Both the position numbers and the translations under genes were made by a program. Below the pieces are notes generated by a model. The model ran no database searches. It was not told the origin of the DNA and saw only the letters and a program-made list of their open reading frames with translations. 64,000 bases of DNA from Bigelowiella natans CCMP2755 (lineage: Eukaryota; Cercozoa; Chlorarachniophyceae). Location: contig ADNK01003167.1 of NCBI GenBank assembly GCA_000320545.1, positions 1-64,000 on the forward strand. The letters run 5' to 3'. Positions 1 to 11,039 of this stretch are shown here, piece by piece (position 1 is the stretch's first letter; each line of letters starts with the position of its first letter).

Positions 1-169
1 CCCTAACTACCTACCTACCTACCTACCTAACCTACCCTACCTAACCCTAACCCTAACCCTAACCCTAACCCTAACCCTAACCCTAACCCTAACCCTAACC
101 CTAACCCTAACCCTAACCCTAACCCTAACCCTAACCCTAACCCTAACCCTAACCCTAACCCTAACCCTA
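1..169. repeat. Telomere, CCCTAA repeats (chromosome left end)
   Basis: From about 53 to 169 the sequence is a perfect tandem array of CCCTAA, the C-strand of a TTAGGG telomere read from the chromosome end inward. The outermost ~50 bases are irregular: CTACC and CCTAC variants mixed with CCCTAA. Because the array runs into unique sequence at 170, this is a genuine left chromosome end, not an interstitial block. The irregular outer part may be variant telomere or sequencing error. Confidence 0.96.
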
Positions 170-1440
170 TTTGGTCCTTGAACCCTGACCGTTGGTCACC
201 GAATGCTGAATTCAAACCCCTTTGCAACTGCCCAAATCTCTGCAACAAGTGGGTTTTGAATCAACTTCGCTTTGCGCGTGCGGCCTGGCGCGCTCAATCG
301 TTGCAAGTGGACATTGGAACCACACTGGAGCCTGTTTGAGGTTCAAACTTGATTTTTTTTTCGAATTTCAGCTTGAAAACCTCGTTTTTCAACGCCTGCC
401 AGCGGGCTAAAGTTGAAAAAAATGTTGCCACTTTTGAACACGCTGGCGCATTTGCATTTGCGTGCCACAAGTTTTGCAAGCTCATGAGGGTGTGCACACA
501 TTTGCTTTGTGGACGTGCGAAGTTTCAGCACACGCACGCAAAAAGCATGCACCTGGGCGCACATGAACGCGCAAATGTGCACTCAATGACTCTCAATTGA
601 AAATTCATGCCATTTGTTGCACACTTGATGCAGTTGTGTTGTCCCCGAACCCCAAACCCTGACCCTTTGTCCCCATGCCTGACCCGGGACTCTGATGCTG
701 CATGGACTGCGATGGGAGCTTGGCACCACGCTGACATGGCGCTGCGTTGGTTGTTTGCATGAATCAAATTGTTGGAAATTGCACGTTCATGGCTCGACAG
801 AACTCTGCTTGCGCAGTTTGCACAATTGCATGCATGAGTTTTGGACCATGCATGACACGTCATCGAACTAATTGCAATCACGTGGCATGGTGGCCAGGCA
901 TGCGATGTGAGCAAAAATGCGGCGGCGGGTGTGCGTTGACCAGTTGAAGTTGTTTAGCTCCAGAGCTGGTGATGCACTTGACATGCTAGCATGATGCATG
1001 CATGTTTTGTCCGCAGCTGTTCACATTGCGTTGCGTTTGCAAGTGTTCTGTGCAGCATGCATGAAGTACAAGTCACATGGAACGACCATTTTGTCTTCGC
1101 AAACGTTTGTGCTGCGTTCCGATGATGATCATGAGTTGCTTTGCTTTGCAAATTGGAGGTTCATCGACTGAACGAACCTCTTCTGCAAGCCTTCTCCCAT
1201 GACTCAAATCTTGAGATTGGCAGCAATCACATCCCTGTTCGCCTGACAACGATTTGCAATGTTCGATGCAGATGCATGTCAGTGCACATTCATCCTTTCG
1301 GGTGTCATGTGTGACAAATGCACACACAAGTGTTTCTTTTTGTTGTGGTGATGAAAAATGATGCTTTCATGATCTACACACAGGCAACCTACCTTTCTTG
1401 CCTGCAAGATTGAATCTGTGAGATCCTTGGCAGTCCAGCT
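170..1440. other. Subtelomeric non-coding block
   Basis: About 1.3 kb of unique-looking sequence rich in TGCA, GCATGC and CACG words, with almost none of the trinucleotide repeats that mark gene regions here. The ORFs crossing it are short, overlap on both strands and show no domain. A few bases of telomere-like CCCTGACC and CCCCGAACCCC occur near 180 and 640. Its composition matches the other non-genic blocks of the window. I see no gene. Confidence 0.6.
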
Positions 1441-1451
1441 AGCGCTCTGTT

Positions 1452-1758
1452 TCATGAGTGGAACCATGTGACATAAACATCTGGGTTGATGAATGTGCAC
1501 CAAGTGTGTGTGCGTGTGTTTGTGTTGCAGCAAAATGTGTCAGTCGCATCGATGGATTGCAGTTCTACCTGGCGCTTTTGCTTCATCATCTTCTTCTTGA
1601 GGAGGCTGCTCATGTGGCTGCTAGAGTGGGCAGTGTTGCCCCCCTTAGCTCCCCCCCCTTTTTTGCTGCTCTTAACTGTTCTCGGAGCGTAGAGACTCTT
1701 TCGCCTGGAAGGGCGCTGCTGATTCTCTTTCTCAGGGATGGAGAAATCACCTCTCATT
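1452..1758 (-). CDS. Possible alternative 3' exon of the HMMR-like gene
   Basis: On the minus strand an open frame downstream of the 1892 stop can be joined in phase: a GTAATC donor just before that stop and an acceptor (ACATAG) ending at 1759 would continue the protein from ...LQSR into MRGDFSIPEKENQQRP. The added stretch is basic and serine-rich (RRKSLYAPR, then KKKMMKQKR) and contains a KEN motif, the type recognised by the anaphase-promoting complex in other eukaryotes. A donor at about 1568 (CAG|GTAGAA) could end this exon, otherwise it runs to a stop at 1452. It may instead be non-coding or part of a separate small gene. Confidence 0.25.
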
Positions 1759-1891
1759 CTATGTCACCAAGAGGCAAGAGGGAACATAAATCATTACAGA
1801 GCATTTTCGGTTGATATTCATTCACATCACTACTACTTACTCACTTTCTGCTACACATGCTATCATCATTGTTCTCATTCGTCATTATAGA

Positions 1892-2752
1892 TTACCGAGA
1901 CTGCAAGGTAAGCTTCTCAATGATCCTTCTTTGTTTTTGCAGCTCATCTTGAAGTTTCCTATTTTCAATCTTGATCTGCTGGTGTAAGTGAATGCGCTGT
2001 TTAGGGTTACGATGAGACACCAAAGATGCATTTTCATTCTGAAGATGCCTTACAAGCTCCTATTAAATAAAATAAGAAGAGTAAGATATCAATGACGATA
2101 CAATAATAGAGCAGAAAATCAATGCTAAAATACTACTATTACTACTACTACTACTACGCTACTACACAACAACCCAAAAGTAGGCATTAAATTATTTTTC
2201 TCTTTCCCTCTAACTTGAAGAAGATAATACAAGATGTACTACAACTACTACTACTACTACTACTACTATCTATCTATTACCTTCTGCTTTGTGAATTGGT
2301 TGATAGGTTTCTTCCTATTCTCTTCATCAAGTCTCAATTTGAGCTCAATGTTCTCCTGTAGGAGCTTCTTGGCACGATCTAAGGTAGAATCTTTGATGAT
2401 TTCCTCCTCCTCATGATCTTTCTTCAAAGCCTCGAGCATATCTGCAAGCTTTCCTAGCAGAGCAGCCCTGTCTTTACTTTGGCTCTTGATTCGTTGGTTA
2501 CTATTCTTGAGATCGGCTACTTCTCTTACAGCTTGTCGGTGCTCCTTTTCTAGTTTCTCATACTTAACTCGCATCTGTGCGTGCTGTTGCTTCGATCGTT
2601 CCTGCTGAGCGCGAAGCCTTTCCATTTTGGAACCGATCTCTCCTACTGCTTTCGCCTCAGCAAGACGCTTTGCAGATGAGAGCTGAGCAGCACGGTCTTT
2701 TATGTGCTGAATCGTCAAGTCCTGTGAGTGTATGTATGAAGTTATGTGGAAA

Positions 2753-2793
<41 letters not shown>

Positions 2794-3536
2794 TGTAGAG
2801 AGGGAGACTAGTGTGTAGGAAGATATAAACCTAATAATCGTCGCTTACATAATAGGATATATATAATGAATATATATATAAATATTTCCAAGGTTGGGAG
2901 GACTGGAAAAAGGACAACTGGCTATACAAAACACATGATAATGATGATGATGATGATAACAAATGGTACTCTCTCTTTCTCTCTCTCTACCTTTTCTGAG
3001 ATCTGCATTTGAAGGATTTTGAGCTTGTCAGTCATCTTTTTGATGGAATTCTTGTGCGTTTTCTTGAGCTTGGCCATCTGGTCATCATTCGTAGCTCTGA
3101 ACTTTGCTTCTATATCAGCAGTAACTTTAGAGATCAACTCCTTCTCCTTTTGCTCCAAGGTAATAGCGTTCTGCTCTTTCAACTGTTGTAGCTTAGTAGC
3201 TTGGATTACTACTTGTTCGTTCTAATAGCGATGATGGTTTGCATCGATAATTATAATTATCATGGTCAGAATAAGGAGTAGTATATGCTAACATCTCAAT
3301 CATCACTACATGTATCCGTACTTGGTGTGAGTTTACTAGTAGAGAACATTTAATAATAATGACAACAATAAGAGTCTAATCGTTCAATAGGAGTGGTAAC
3401 TACTACTACTAGTAGTAATATTAGAAAACATATAACTATTGTAATATAGTGACCAAAAGAAGAAGAAGAAGAAGATTTTCTCGAATGAAACAGACAACTA
3501 AAGCTCGCGCACACACACAACTATACACACACACAC

Positions 3537-3574
<38 letters not shown>

Positions 3575-5553
3575 GTATATATAGAAAGAAGACTACTTTG
3601 ATTTTGTTTGCCAAACTTCGTAGTTTCGAGCATTCGTCTTTAGCTTTAGCAGCCTCTTGAGCACATAGTGTAGCTTTGTGTTGCTGTTCCTTGAGATCCT
3701 TGTTCAATTTGATAATTTGTGCGGATTTCTCCGCAGACATGGAACGCAGTTTTGAGATCTTAGCTTTCTCAGTAGCCATATCTTTCTTTCCTACTTCTAT
3801 GATATCTTTTAAGTCATTTACTTTCTTTTCTGAGGCAGCTATAACCTCAATACCTGAAGCAACCTTGGATACCAGTCCCTCGATCTTATGCCTCTGCAAC
3901 TTGATCAGATTCTCACATTCTAACCGTTTTTTATCTGCCCGAGTAGCGAATCCTCGTAGGTGCTCAATCTCATTTTTTAAGTTTCGAGTGATATTCTGCT
4001 TTTCGGATGATAATGTGTTAACTTGCTCCTTGAGTATCTTCTCCTTGTTCTTTGCCTCCTCCAACTTTGTATGCATTTGTTGCATCTCTACTTGTGCATT
4101 TTTATTCGTCTCAATGAGCTCTGAAAGCTTACCACCCATCTCTTGAATTTTGGCCTCCTTTTCACAAAGATTTTCCTTGAAAGAGGCGATCATATCAAGT
4201 TGCTTTTGCTTTACTTCCCTGATCTCAATATTAGCAGCTTCAAGCTTGGAGGTTGTGGTACAGTTGGCAGTTGTGAGGTTAGATATCGTCTTCGTCATCT
4301 CTTCAATATGAGCCTTCTTCTCACCGAGTTGTGTCGCAGAAGTTGTGATTGAGATCTTGAGTTCTTCAACTTCTACCTTCAGATTTTCAACCTGACTCTC
4401 AAATGCCATTGAATGACCCGTTGTAGTATCTAGCTGCTGCCTAAGATCCTCTGTTAATTTCTTCTCAAGTAAGAGAGCAGCCTCCTTCTCCTTAAGGTTG
4501 TTCTCCATTACTTTCTTTGCCTGTAAGAGAGCAATCTCCTTCTCCTTGAGAAGCATTTTAGATTGTTCGTCAGCCTTTTCCATTTTTGCGTAGAGATTGT
4601 CCATATCAAGCATCTTAGCAGCCAATTCTTGCTTTGAATCAGTGAGAAGGTCATGTGTATGCTTGAGGGAGTCATTCAAAAGCTGAATCTTCTTACCATA
4701 CAGGGATTTTTCCTCTTTTAAGGCATCATGAGCATCTTGTAGCTCAGCAATCTTTGTTTCTAGGGAGGAGATACAAGTCTCTTTTTCTCCAATGATCTTA
4801 CTCATCTTCTTCGTTTCACTTTGGAGACACACAACTCTTAACTCAAAATCATCAATAGTAGCTTCCATAGTGCTCACGCTTTCAACTGTCTTGATCTCCT
4901 TCATCATAGCATCTTGAAGCATCATCTTATGCCTTTCAATCTCCTTACCAGCATGACGAAGTTGATCACTAAGGTCATTCTTTTCCTGTGTTTGTTCGGA
5001 GACTTGAGAATGAAGCTCAGTGATGAGAGCTTCTGACGCTTGAAGTTGATTTTTGTAATTATCAAGTTCTTGAGTGATACGTTTGTACTCTCCAGTTTTT
5101 TCGGCTTTTTCTGCTTCAAGAGCCTCAACTCTTGCTGATGACCACCTTACAAAAGCATTTACCTTCTTAATCAAGAAATCTAAGGTAAAAGCATCTTTAA
5201 AGTTCAGCGATCGAGTAATTGAGCGTCGGTGCTGCTCCTTCTGTTGTTGCTTCTCTTCATGTTGTGCAGTATTGCTACTTGCATTTCGAGCGCTTGACTT
5301 CATCTCCTTGTCACCATCATCAATAATGTTTTCAGATCTTTTCTCTTTTTCACCCTCCTTGTTCTCCCCTTCCTCCTCCTCCTCCTTTTCTCTCCCTTCT
5401 TCTTCTTGTAGAAGTTCTTCTTTCAAGGGCTTGGTGATATTATTCATACTAGTCTTTTCTGGTGAGAGATAGTAAGAGTGGACGGCGCTTTTCTCGGTCA
5501 CAAACAACTCAGGCTTTTCCCACGTAGTTTCTCCGCTCTAATAATCGATCATC

Positions 5554-5589
<36 letters not shown>

Positions 5590-6496
5590 GTTATTTATGT
5601 TTATACGTACGACGCAGTATTATATATAGAGTGGTAGCAATGAGTAACAATACAATCATTATTATGTGAGTAGTCATCGTAGATTAATGAGTTCATTATA
5701 TTGAACACCGGTAACAATTATTATTACTGCTAATTGAGTAGTAGTAGTAGTCTCCAATGAGAATTCTTCTTCTTCTTACTGTTCTTACTGACCAGGGCAT
5801 TGTAAAAATAAGCACAGTTTGAATCTTTATCGACGTATCTAATCCAAGGAGTAATAGTGCTGTGATGAGCATCCTTTGCATCCATCAACTCCTCAGCTTG
5901 TCGCATCTTTAGAAAGAAGTAAATCATGATGATGATCATTTAGAACATAAAAAATAGGATTTCACAATCAATCCTCTGTTGTCCCTCCCTCCCTCCCTCT
6001 AATACTACTGCTACTACTACTATATGATTATGTAAATCAGTTTGTACATACCTCCTCGTGAAGTTTCTTTGTTATTTCTGTTATCTTCTGTCGCTCAGCA
6101 CATCTTTCATTCTCTATGCCATGTAGTTCCTGTGTTTAGATGACAATTAGAGAGAAAAGGAGAGCAATGAACGTAGTATAGTAGTAGTAATAGTTTTTAT
6201 AAAATGATGCTTTTGATTACAAAGGTGATAACCAACTCAACAGTACTACTATCAGGCTGTTCCAGCATCTTACTTTGTTCAAGCGCTCTACCATTTCCTT
6301 CTGAGTCTGGTATTATGATAATAGTATTAAGTGATGGAATATATGTATATACATTTTTATATAATTGAGATTGATATGCATTATTACATATGCATGGAAT
6401 AAAGATTACGATGAAAATAAAACTTGCGAAGAGGTAGACTTGCTGCGAAATTGGAGCATGGTCATATTTCGTATATAATCCATCTATAATATGCAG

Positions 6497-6530
<34 letters not shown>

Positions 6531-6761
6531 GCCTCACATTCAGCTCAACTTGTGTACGAAGATGCTCTGCGGGTGAAGGACTACGATAAGATCCACGCGA
6601 ACTCGATCGAGACGAAGGTTTTACCTTTGAATCAATATAGTGATGCATAAAGGATAAATATTAACAATATCTTTTCCGGAACTTAAAATGGAATGATGTA
6701 TGTACGTGCATTAGAGTTATGACAAAATCATATCAGGGATATCGACATCATCTTCATTATT

Positions 6762-6793
<32 letters not shown>

Positions 6794-6927
6794 GAACAAC
6801 ATATCAAATGTTTCATGATCCACTAAGTACCATCATAGAATGACGGCGAGACTTTCTAGAGGATGTATGCAATGAGGGAACCTAAACGTTTTGGGGGGGG
6901 GGGGGAAGAGGGTTAGAATTTACGGTT

Positions 6928-6963
<36 letters not shown>

Positions 6964-7490
6964 AGTAGTTGTAGTTGTTAGCTGTAGTAGCGAGGAGGCT
7001 ATTGTTTGGCGACATTTCTTTGTTGACATGCATTTTGATAAGAAAAACTGTCTTAAGAAGCCACCATTTCATTTTCGCTCATGCTAATACCTTGAATTTC
7101 TTGCTTGGGGTACTGTTGGTCGAGCTGGACGGAGTGTCGTTTTCAATACCACGCTTTTCCTTGGTGAATGAAACAACCAAGCCACTCTGTTTGACGCTAT
7201 TTAATACTTTATAGTGCCCTGGGCCTGGAACCTATTCGAAGTAAGAAGAAGAGATCAAATAATACATTCTTCTTTCTGTCTGCAATGTCAACTGAGTATG
7301 ATACAACTCTATTAGTGTCGTAGTACTACAAACTCATCAACCTTCGGTTCCGGCATCTTGAAGCGTGCCACTTTGGACTTAAACGCACAACTGCGATTAG
7401 CAAGTAAGTAAGTAAGTAAGTAGTAGCCACAGAATAACAATTTCAATCAGCTTGTCTAAGCGGTGGAGGCGTAGGAGACGAGTACCTCAT
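1892..7490 (-). CDS. HMMR/RHAMM-like coiled-coil protein with a WW domain
   Basis: Eleven exons join in phase into about 1,095 residues: 7490-7486, 7390-7342, 7231-7091, 6624-6538, 6306-6274, 6129-6052, 5906-5793, 5537-3597, 3221-2991, 2721-2281, 2059-1892. The N-terminus (MSCAFKSKVARFK then VPGPGHYKV, residues 19-27) has the proline-glycine motif of the HMMR N-terminal and SHIPPO families. A WW domain lies at about 150-178: PWIRY, then YFYNAL spliced to SGETTWEKP, with both tryptophans (152, 175) present. Residues 180-1040 are almost continuous heptad coiled coil. The last exon carries NPKQRIHLHQQIKIENRKL, resembling the basic C-terminal microtubule/centrosome motif of HMMR and KIF15. The inferred role is at the spindle pole or basal body. 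The start is the 5-nt first exon, chosen because it alone completes the second exon in phase. The WW domain is unexpected in this family. Family call is by motif only. Confidence 0.72.
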
Positions 7491-8133
7491 TTTGACAGCG
7501 TAGACGCACGATCGACGACGATTTCTGAAGGTGGCGTTTGTCGGTTGAATAATGTGAGGCAAATTAGTGCACCACCAGTGCACCTACATGTACTTGTACC
7601 AAGGATCCTTGTGTGCGACATGAAGTTCTGCCAGTCTTTTGATAACAAATAGATGAAGTTTTAACAAAAATTGCTCTTTCAAAAATGTATGCCAACGGCT
7701 AGAAAGAAGCCCTGTCAGATGCGACATTCATTTCTCCAATTGTTTAAAATTTCGTGAAGATCCTTTAAAGCAATAAGAAAATCACCGATAGTACTTTGAA
7801 TAAATCCGTAAATATCCGATACTGCCAGCAATGTCACCTGGGACCGGGGAGTAACAGGGTATTCAAACGACACAAGAGGGGCTTTTTCATTTTTGTGAGC
7901 TTTGCATTACTTTCAGATCTTTCAAGGGTGATAGTCATTGAATATTTATCTCCAGTTTTACTAAATTAAGTACATTATTTGCAGAAATTCATTTGATATA
8001 GGCTGATTTCAAAAAATAGCGAGCCATCCTTTAACAAATATTGCTTAAAATTGCTACCTACAATTGCACAAGCAAGCACCCAGAAGGCGTTGCGGATCCA
8101 ACCTGTTGCGTTAGTAGCTCCCATAAACTCATC
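7491..8133. promoter_or_regulatory. Shared intergenic region of two divergent genes
   Basis: This stretch lies between the start codon of the HMMR-like gene (minus) and that of glycine cleavage H protein (plus), so it must hold both 5' ends and promoters. It has few simple repeats, unlike the introns next to it. I see no clear TATA box, and a short plus-strand ORF at 7452-7652 looks like chance. Confidence 0.4.
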
Positions 8134-8687
8134 ATGCGTTTCGCTCGCTCTCTAGTATCCCGCCTTTCTGCAACCCGGTCTTTTGCTGTCAGAAGAACGT
8201 TTTCTACTCTTTACACAAAAGAGCACGAATATGTCAAGGCGGATGGGGACCTTCACTTCATGGGGATTTCCGACCATGCGCAAAGTGAGCTTGGAGATGT
8301 TGTCTTCGTCGAACTTCCTGAAGTTGGCACCGAATTCGCCAAGGTTTAAGATATTTATTTTTGTGTTGCGTGCACTCGATCATCTTAGTGGATTTATGGA
8401 GGAGAGAGATCTACAGCCCTATTATCTTATTTTCATATCCATCCTGTTCATTTTTGCAGGGGGATGCCCTGGGTTCGGTCGAAAGTGTAAAAGCTGCAAG
8501 TTCAGTGTATGCTCCTGTCGATTGTGAGATTGTTGAAGTGAATGAGAGCCTAGAAGATAATCACGGCCTTGTGAATGAATCTGCTGAAGAAGATGGCTGG
8601 ATGGTAAAGCTGAAAGCCACAAATCCTGATCAGCTTAGCGACCTTATGGACGCTGATGCTTATGCTGCATTTTGCAATGAGGAATAA
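8134..8687 (+). CDS. GCSH: Glycine cleavage system H protein (mitochondrial)
   Basis: Two exons, 8134-8343 and 8460-8687, give 145 residues. H protein is the lipoyl-carrying shuttle of the mitochondrial glycine decarboxylase complex, moving the aminomethyl group between P, T and L proteins. Residues 1-27 ([17 protein letters not shown]...) are Arg/Ser-rich with no acids, a typical mitochondrial targeting peptide. YTKEHEYV opens the mature domain. The lipoyl-lysine motif [10 protein letters not shown] is intact (Lys81) and is rebuilt across the intron as ...EFAK|GDALGSV. The C-terminus [14 protein letters not shown] is typical, and the length is normal. I chose ATG 8134 because the frame upstream has no ATG and the presequence starts here. 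The gene is divergent from the HMMR-like gene. Confidence 0.96.
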
Positions 8688-8699
8688 TATCAATGGCTG

Positions 8700-10120
8700 A
8701 GTTAATTGAAGGATTAACCTGCCACGCGCAATGTCCTTGACACGATGAGCACAATGATAATGCATTGTGAGTATGTACGTAACCACATTGCTGAGCGAGC
8801 GTAACAGAGCACTGTGTCATTGAAGTTGCATGTCTAATATGTTGTGCGCTCGTAGAGACATGTCTCCATGCGTGCATGCGCGTGTAACACATACATGTAC
8901 TGCAAATCTAGAAGTCTTCACATCCATGCGCTAGACAACACTGCTAGATCGACTGGCTGCTGTCTAGCGATAGCTAGCTAGTTCTAGAGCTGCGTTTTCC
9001 ATATTTCATGGCGCATTGATTCTAAAATTGCTAGAGATTGTTGAAGGCATGCTAGCTAGCTAGCTCTAGAGCTGCTACTCATCAGATGCATCAAACATTC
9101 ATCATGTATCATCACAGCTGTGGACAGCGCGATCATGCACAGCACTAGAGCATTGCTAGATTGCCCGCAATGACGCCCACTAGCAAGCTCTACTCTGCTA
9201 GCTATGCTTGCTAGATGTGCACGCAGTCCAAGCAGTGCTAGAGTGCCATGGAGTGCTCTAGCTCATAGTAGCTAGCTAGCTAGTGCTGCCTGTCACAGCT
9301 AGCAGCTAATGCACCATCTAGCTAGCTAGCCAGCATGCTAGCATCATGCGCAGCACATGGCAGTGTGCGCGCAGTGAGCACATCGCTAGACACGTGGCAG
9401 CACTGCGAGCACACAGCTAGTACTAGAGTAGCTAGTCAGACAGCGTCACCACACTAGCACACATGCTAGCATGGTGGTCTAATGGTGCGTGTGACCACAA
9501 CTGTGGCTAGTGCAATGCGACATGATCTAGCTGTCTAGCTGTGCTAGAGCTAGACAATGGACATTGTCTAGCTAGTGATGCGTGAGCCGGCACAACTTAA
9601 TAATTCAGCGCGCATCGCATGCCAATGATCACGTGCTAGCTAAGCTAGCTAGCGTGTGCTGCTAACTAACTCCATGTCTTATTATAGACACGTAATATCA
9701 TATATATATTATATATGCTATTACTATGTCTATTATTGTCACTAGTCTAGCTAGCCGCCAGAGCTAGGTCGTTGATCTCGGACTTGTGAGACGGATGTGA
9801 TCAATCAAATTGAATTTGTTCAATGGCTAGCAGATAGTCATCGCTGCTAGGCTGTGCTGCACGCACTGCGCAGCTGAGCGCAGCATCTACAGCATACAGT
9901 CCATCATCTGTCGATCCGCCCGGCAGCATTCGGCGACCAACATTGCAGGCACGATCATCGATCACGGCATCTTTGCTGCACTATGCGTCTAGTGCTAGCT
10001 AGACTAGTAGAGTGTGGTGTTGCGACGATGCTGAGTCACCAATTGGTGTTCTTTGCTCCAGTGAGTCAGCTGTTGCAACCCTCTCATCATTCCTTCCTAC
10101 ACCATTTGCATGCACGTGTC
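8700..10120. repeat. CTAG/GCTAGC-rich non-coding block
   Basis: From about 8930 to 9760 the words CTAG, GCTAGC and TAGCTAGC recur every few tens of bases on both strands, mixed with TGCA, GCATGC and CACG words. No ORF over about 80 codons stands out and no domain is visible. It begins right after the H-protein stop and ends before the Cpn60 3' end. The block is self-complementary at short scale, so many small hairpins are possible. It resembles the other composition blocks of the window but is much richer in CTAG. Confidence 0.6.
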
Positions 10121-10253
10121 ATCGTCGACTTCGTAAAATTCCCAAATTTTAGTTGAGACTTGTAGCAAAGAGAAGAGCCACAAGATCAGCAAGCAGCAGC
10201 GATCAAATTACATCTAGATATATCTGCTGCACTGCTATGATTGATCTTAATCT

Positions 10254-10320
10254 TTAGTAGCCCATTGGAGGCATACCAGCGTCATCCTTTTCCTCTGGCT
10301 TTTCAGCAACAACTGCGACA

Positions 10321-10358
<38 letters not shown>

Positions 10359-10443
10359 ATTGGAGGTTAGGTCAATAATCCTCCACCATCATCATCCCCA
10401 CGATCATGATCATTATCATCATCATCGTCCTGTAAGCACATTT

Positions 10444-10476
<33 letters not shown>

Positions 10477-10995
10477 CAGCATCTGATGTAAGGAAGACTT
10501 TGGCAACGGAGACACCATTCTCAACAACGGAACGAATCACTTTCGTCGGATCGATCACGCCCATCTTTAGCATGTTGCCATATTCATCGGAAGCTAATGA
10601 AAAATGTATGTACTTCATCAGAATTTACAACTTTTAGCTTTACCGAAAACACTGTCGTAATGTTATATATATTAACTATAAATATGTACTACCACTAGAA
10701 GATAACCTGCGTTCCAGCCATAATCAGCGTCGCCTTCTTGTCCCTTGAGGACGTTGTTGATTACCACATCACCAGTTTCACCAGCATTCGAAGCAATGAG
10801 TCTGAGTGGCCACTTGAGTGCTCTTTGGATGATGTCGGCACCCATTTGTTGCTCGGTGTTCTCCAGAGACTCACGGATCTATTGGTAAAAGAAGAGATTT
10901 GTTGTTTGTATCATAGAGACGTAGAAGAAGATGACGAAGAAGAAGGAGTAGTATTTATGCTAGCATCTATCATTCTACTACTATTACTATGATGG

Positions 10996-11039
<44 letters not shown>

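Noticed and set aside
27-248. Minus-strand ORF of Leu-Gly repeats
   Set aside because: It is only the translation of the telomere repeat.
5074-5472. 132-codon plus ORF rich in Ser/Phe
   Set aside because: Antisense to the coiled-coil exon of the HMMR-like gene; the heptad pattern is on the minus strand.
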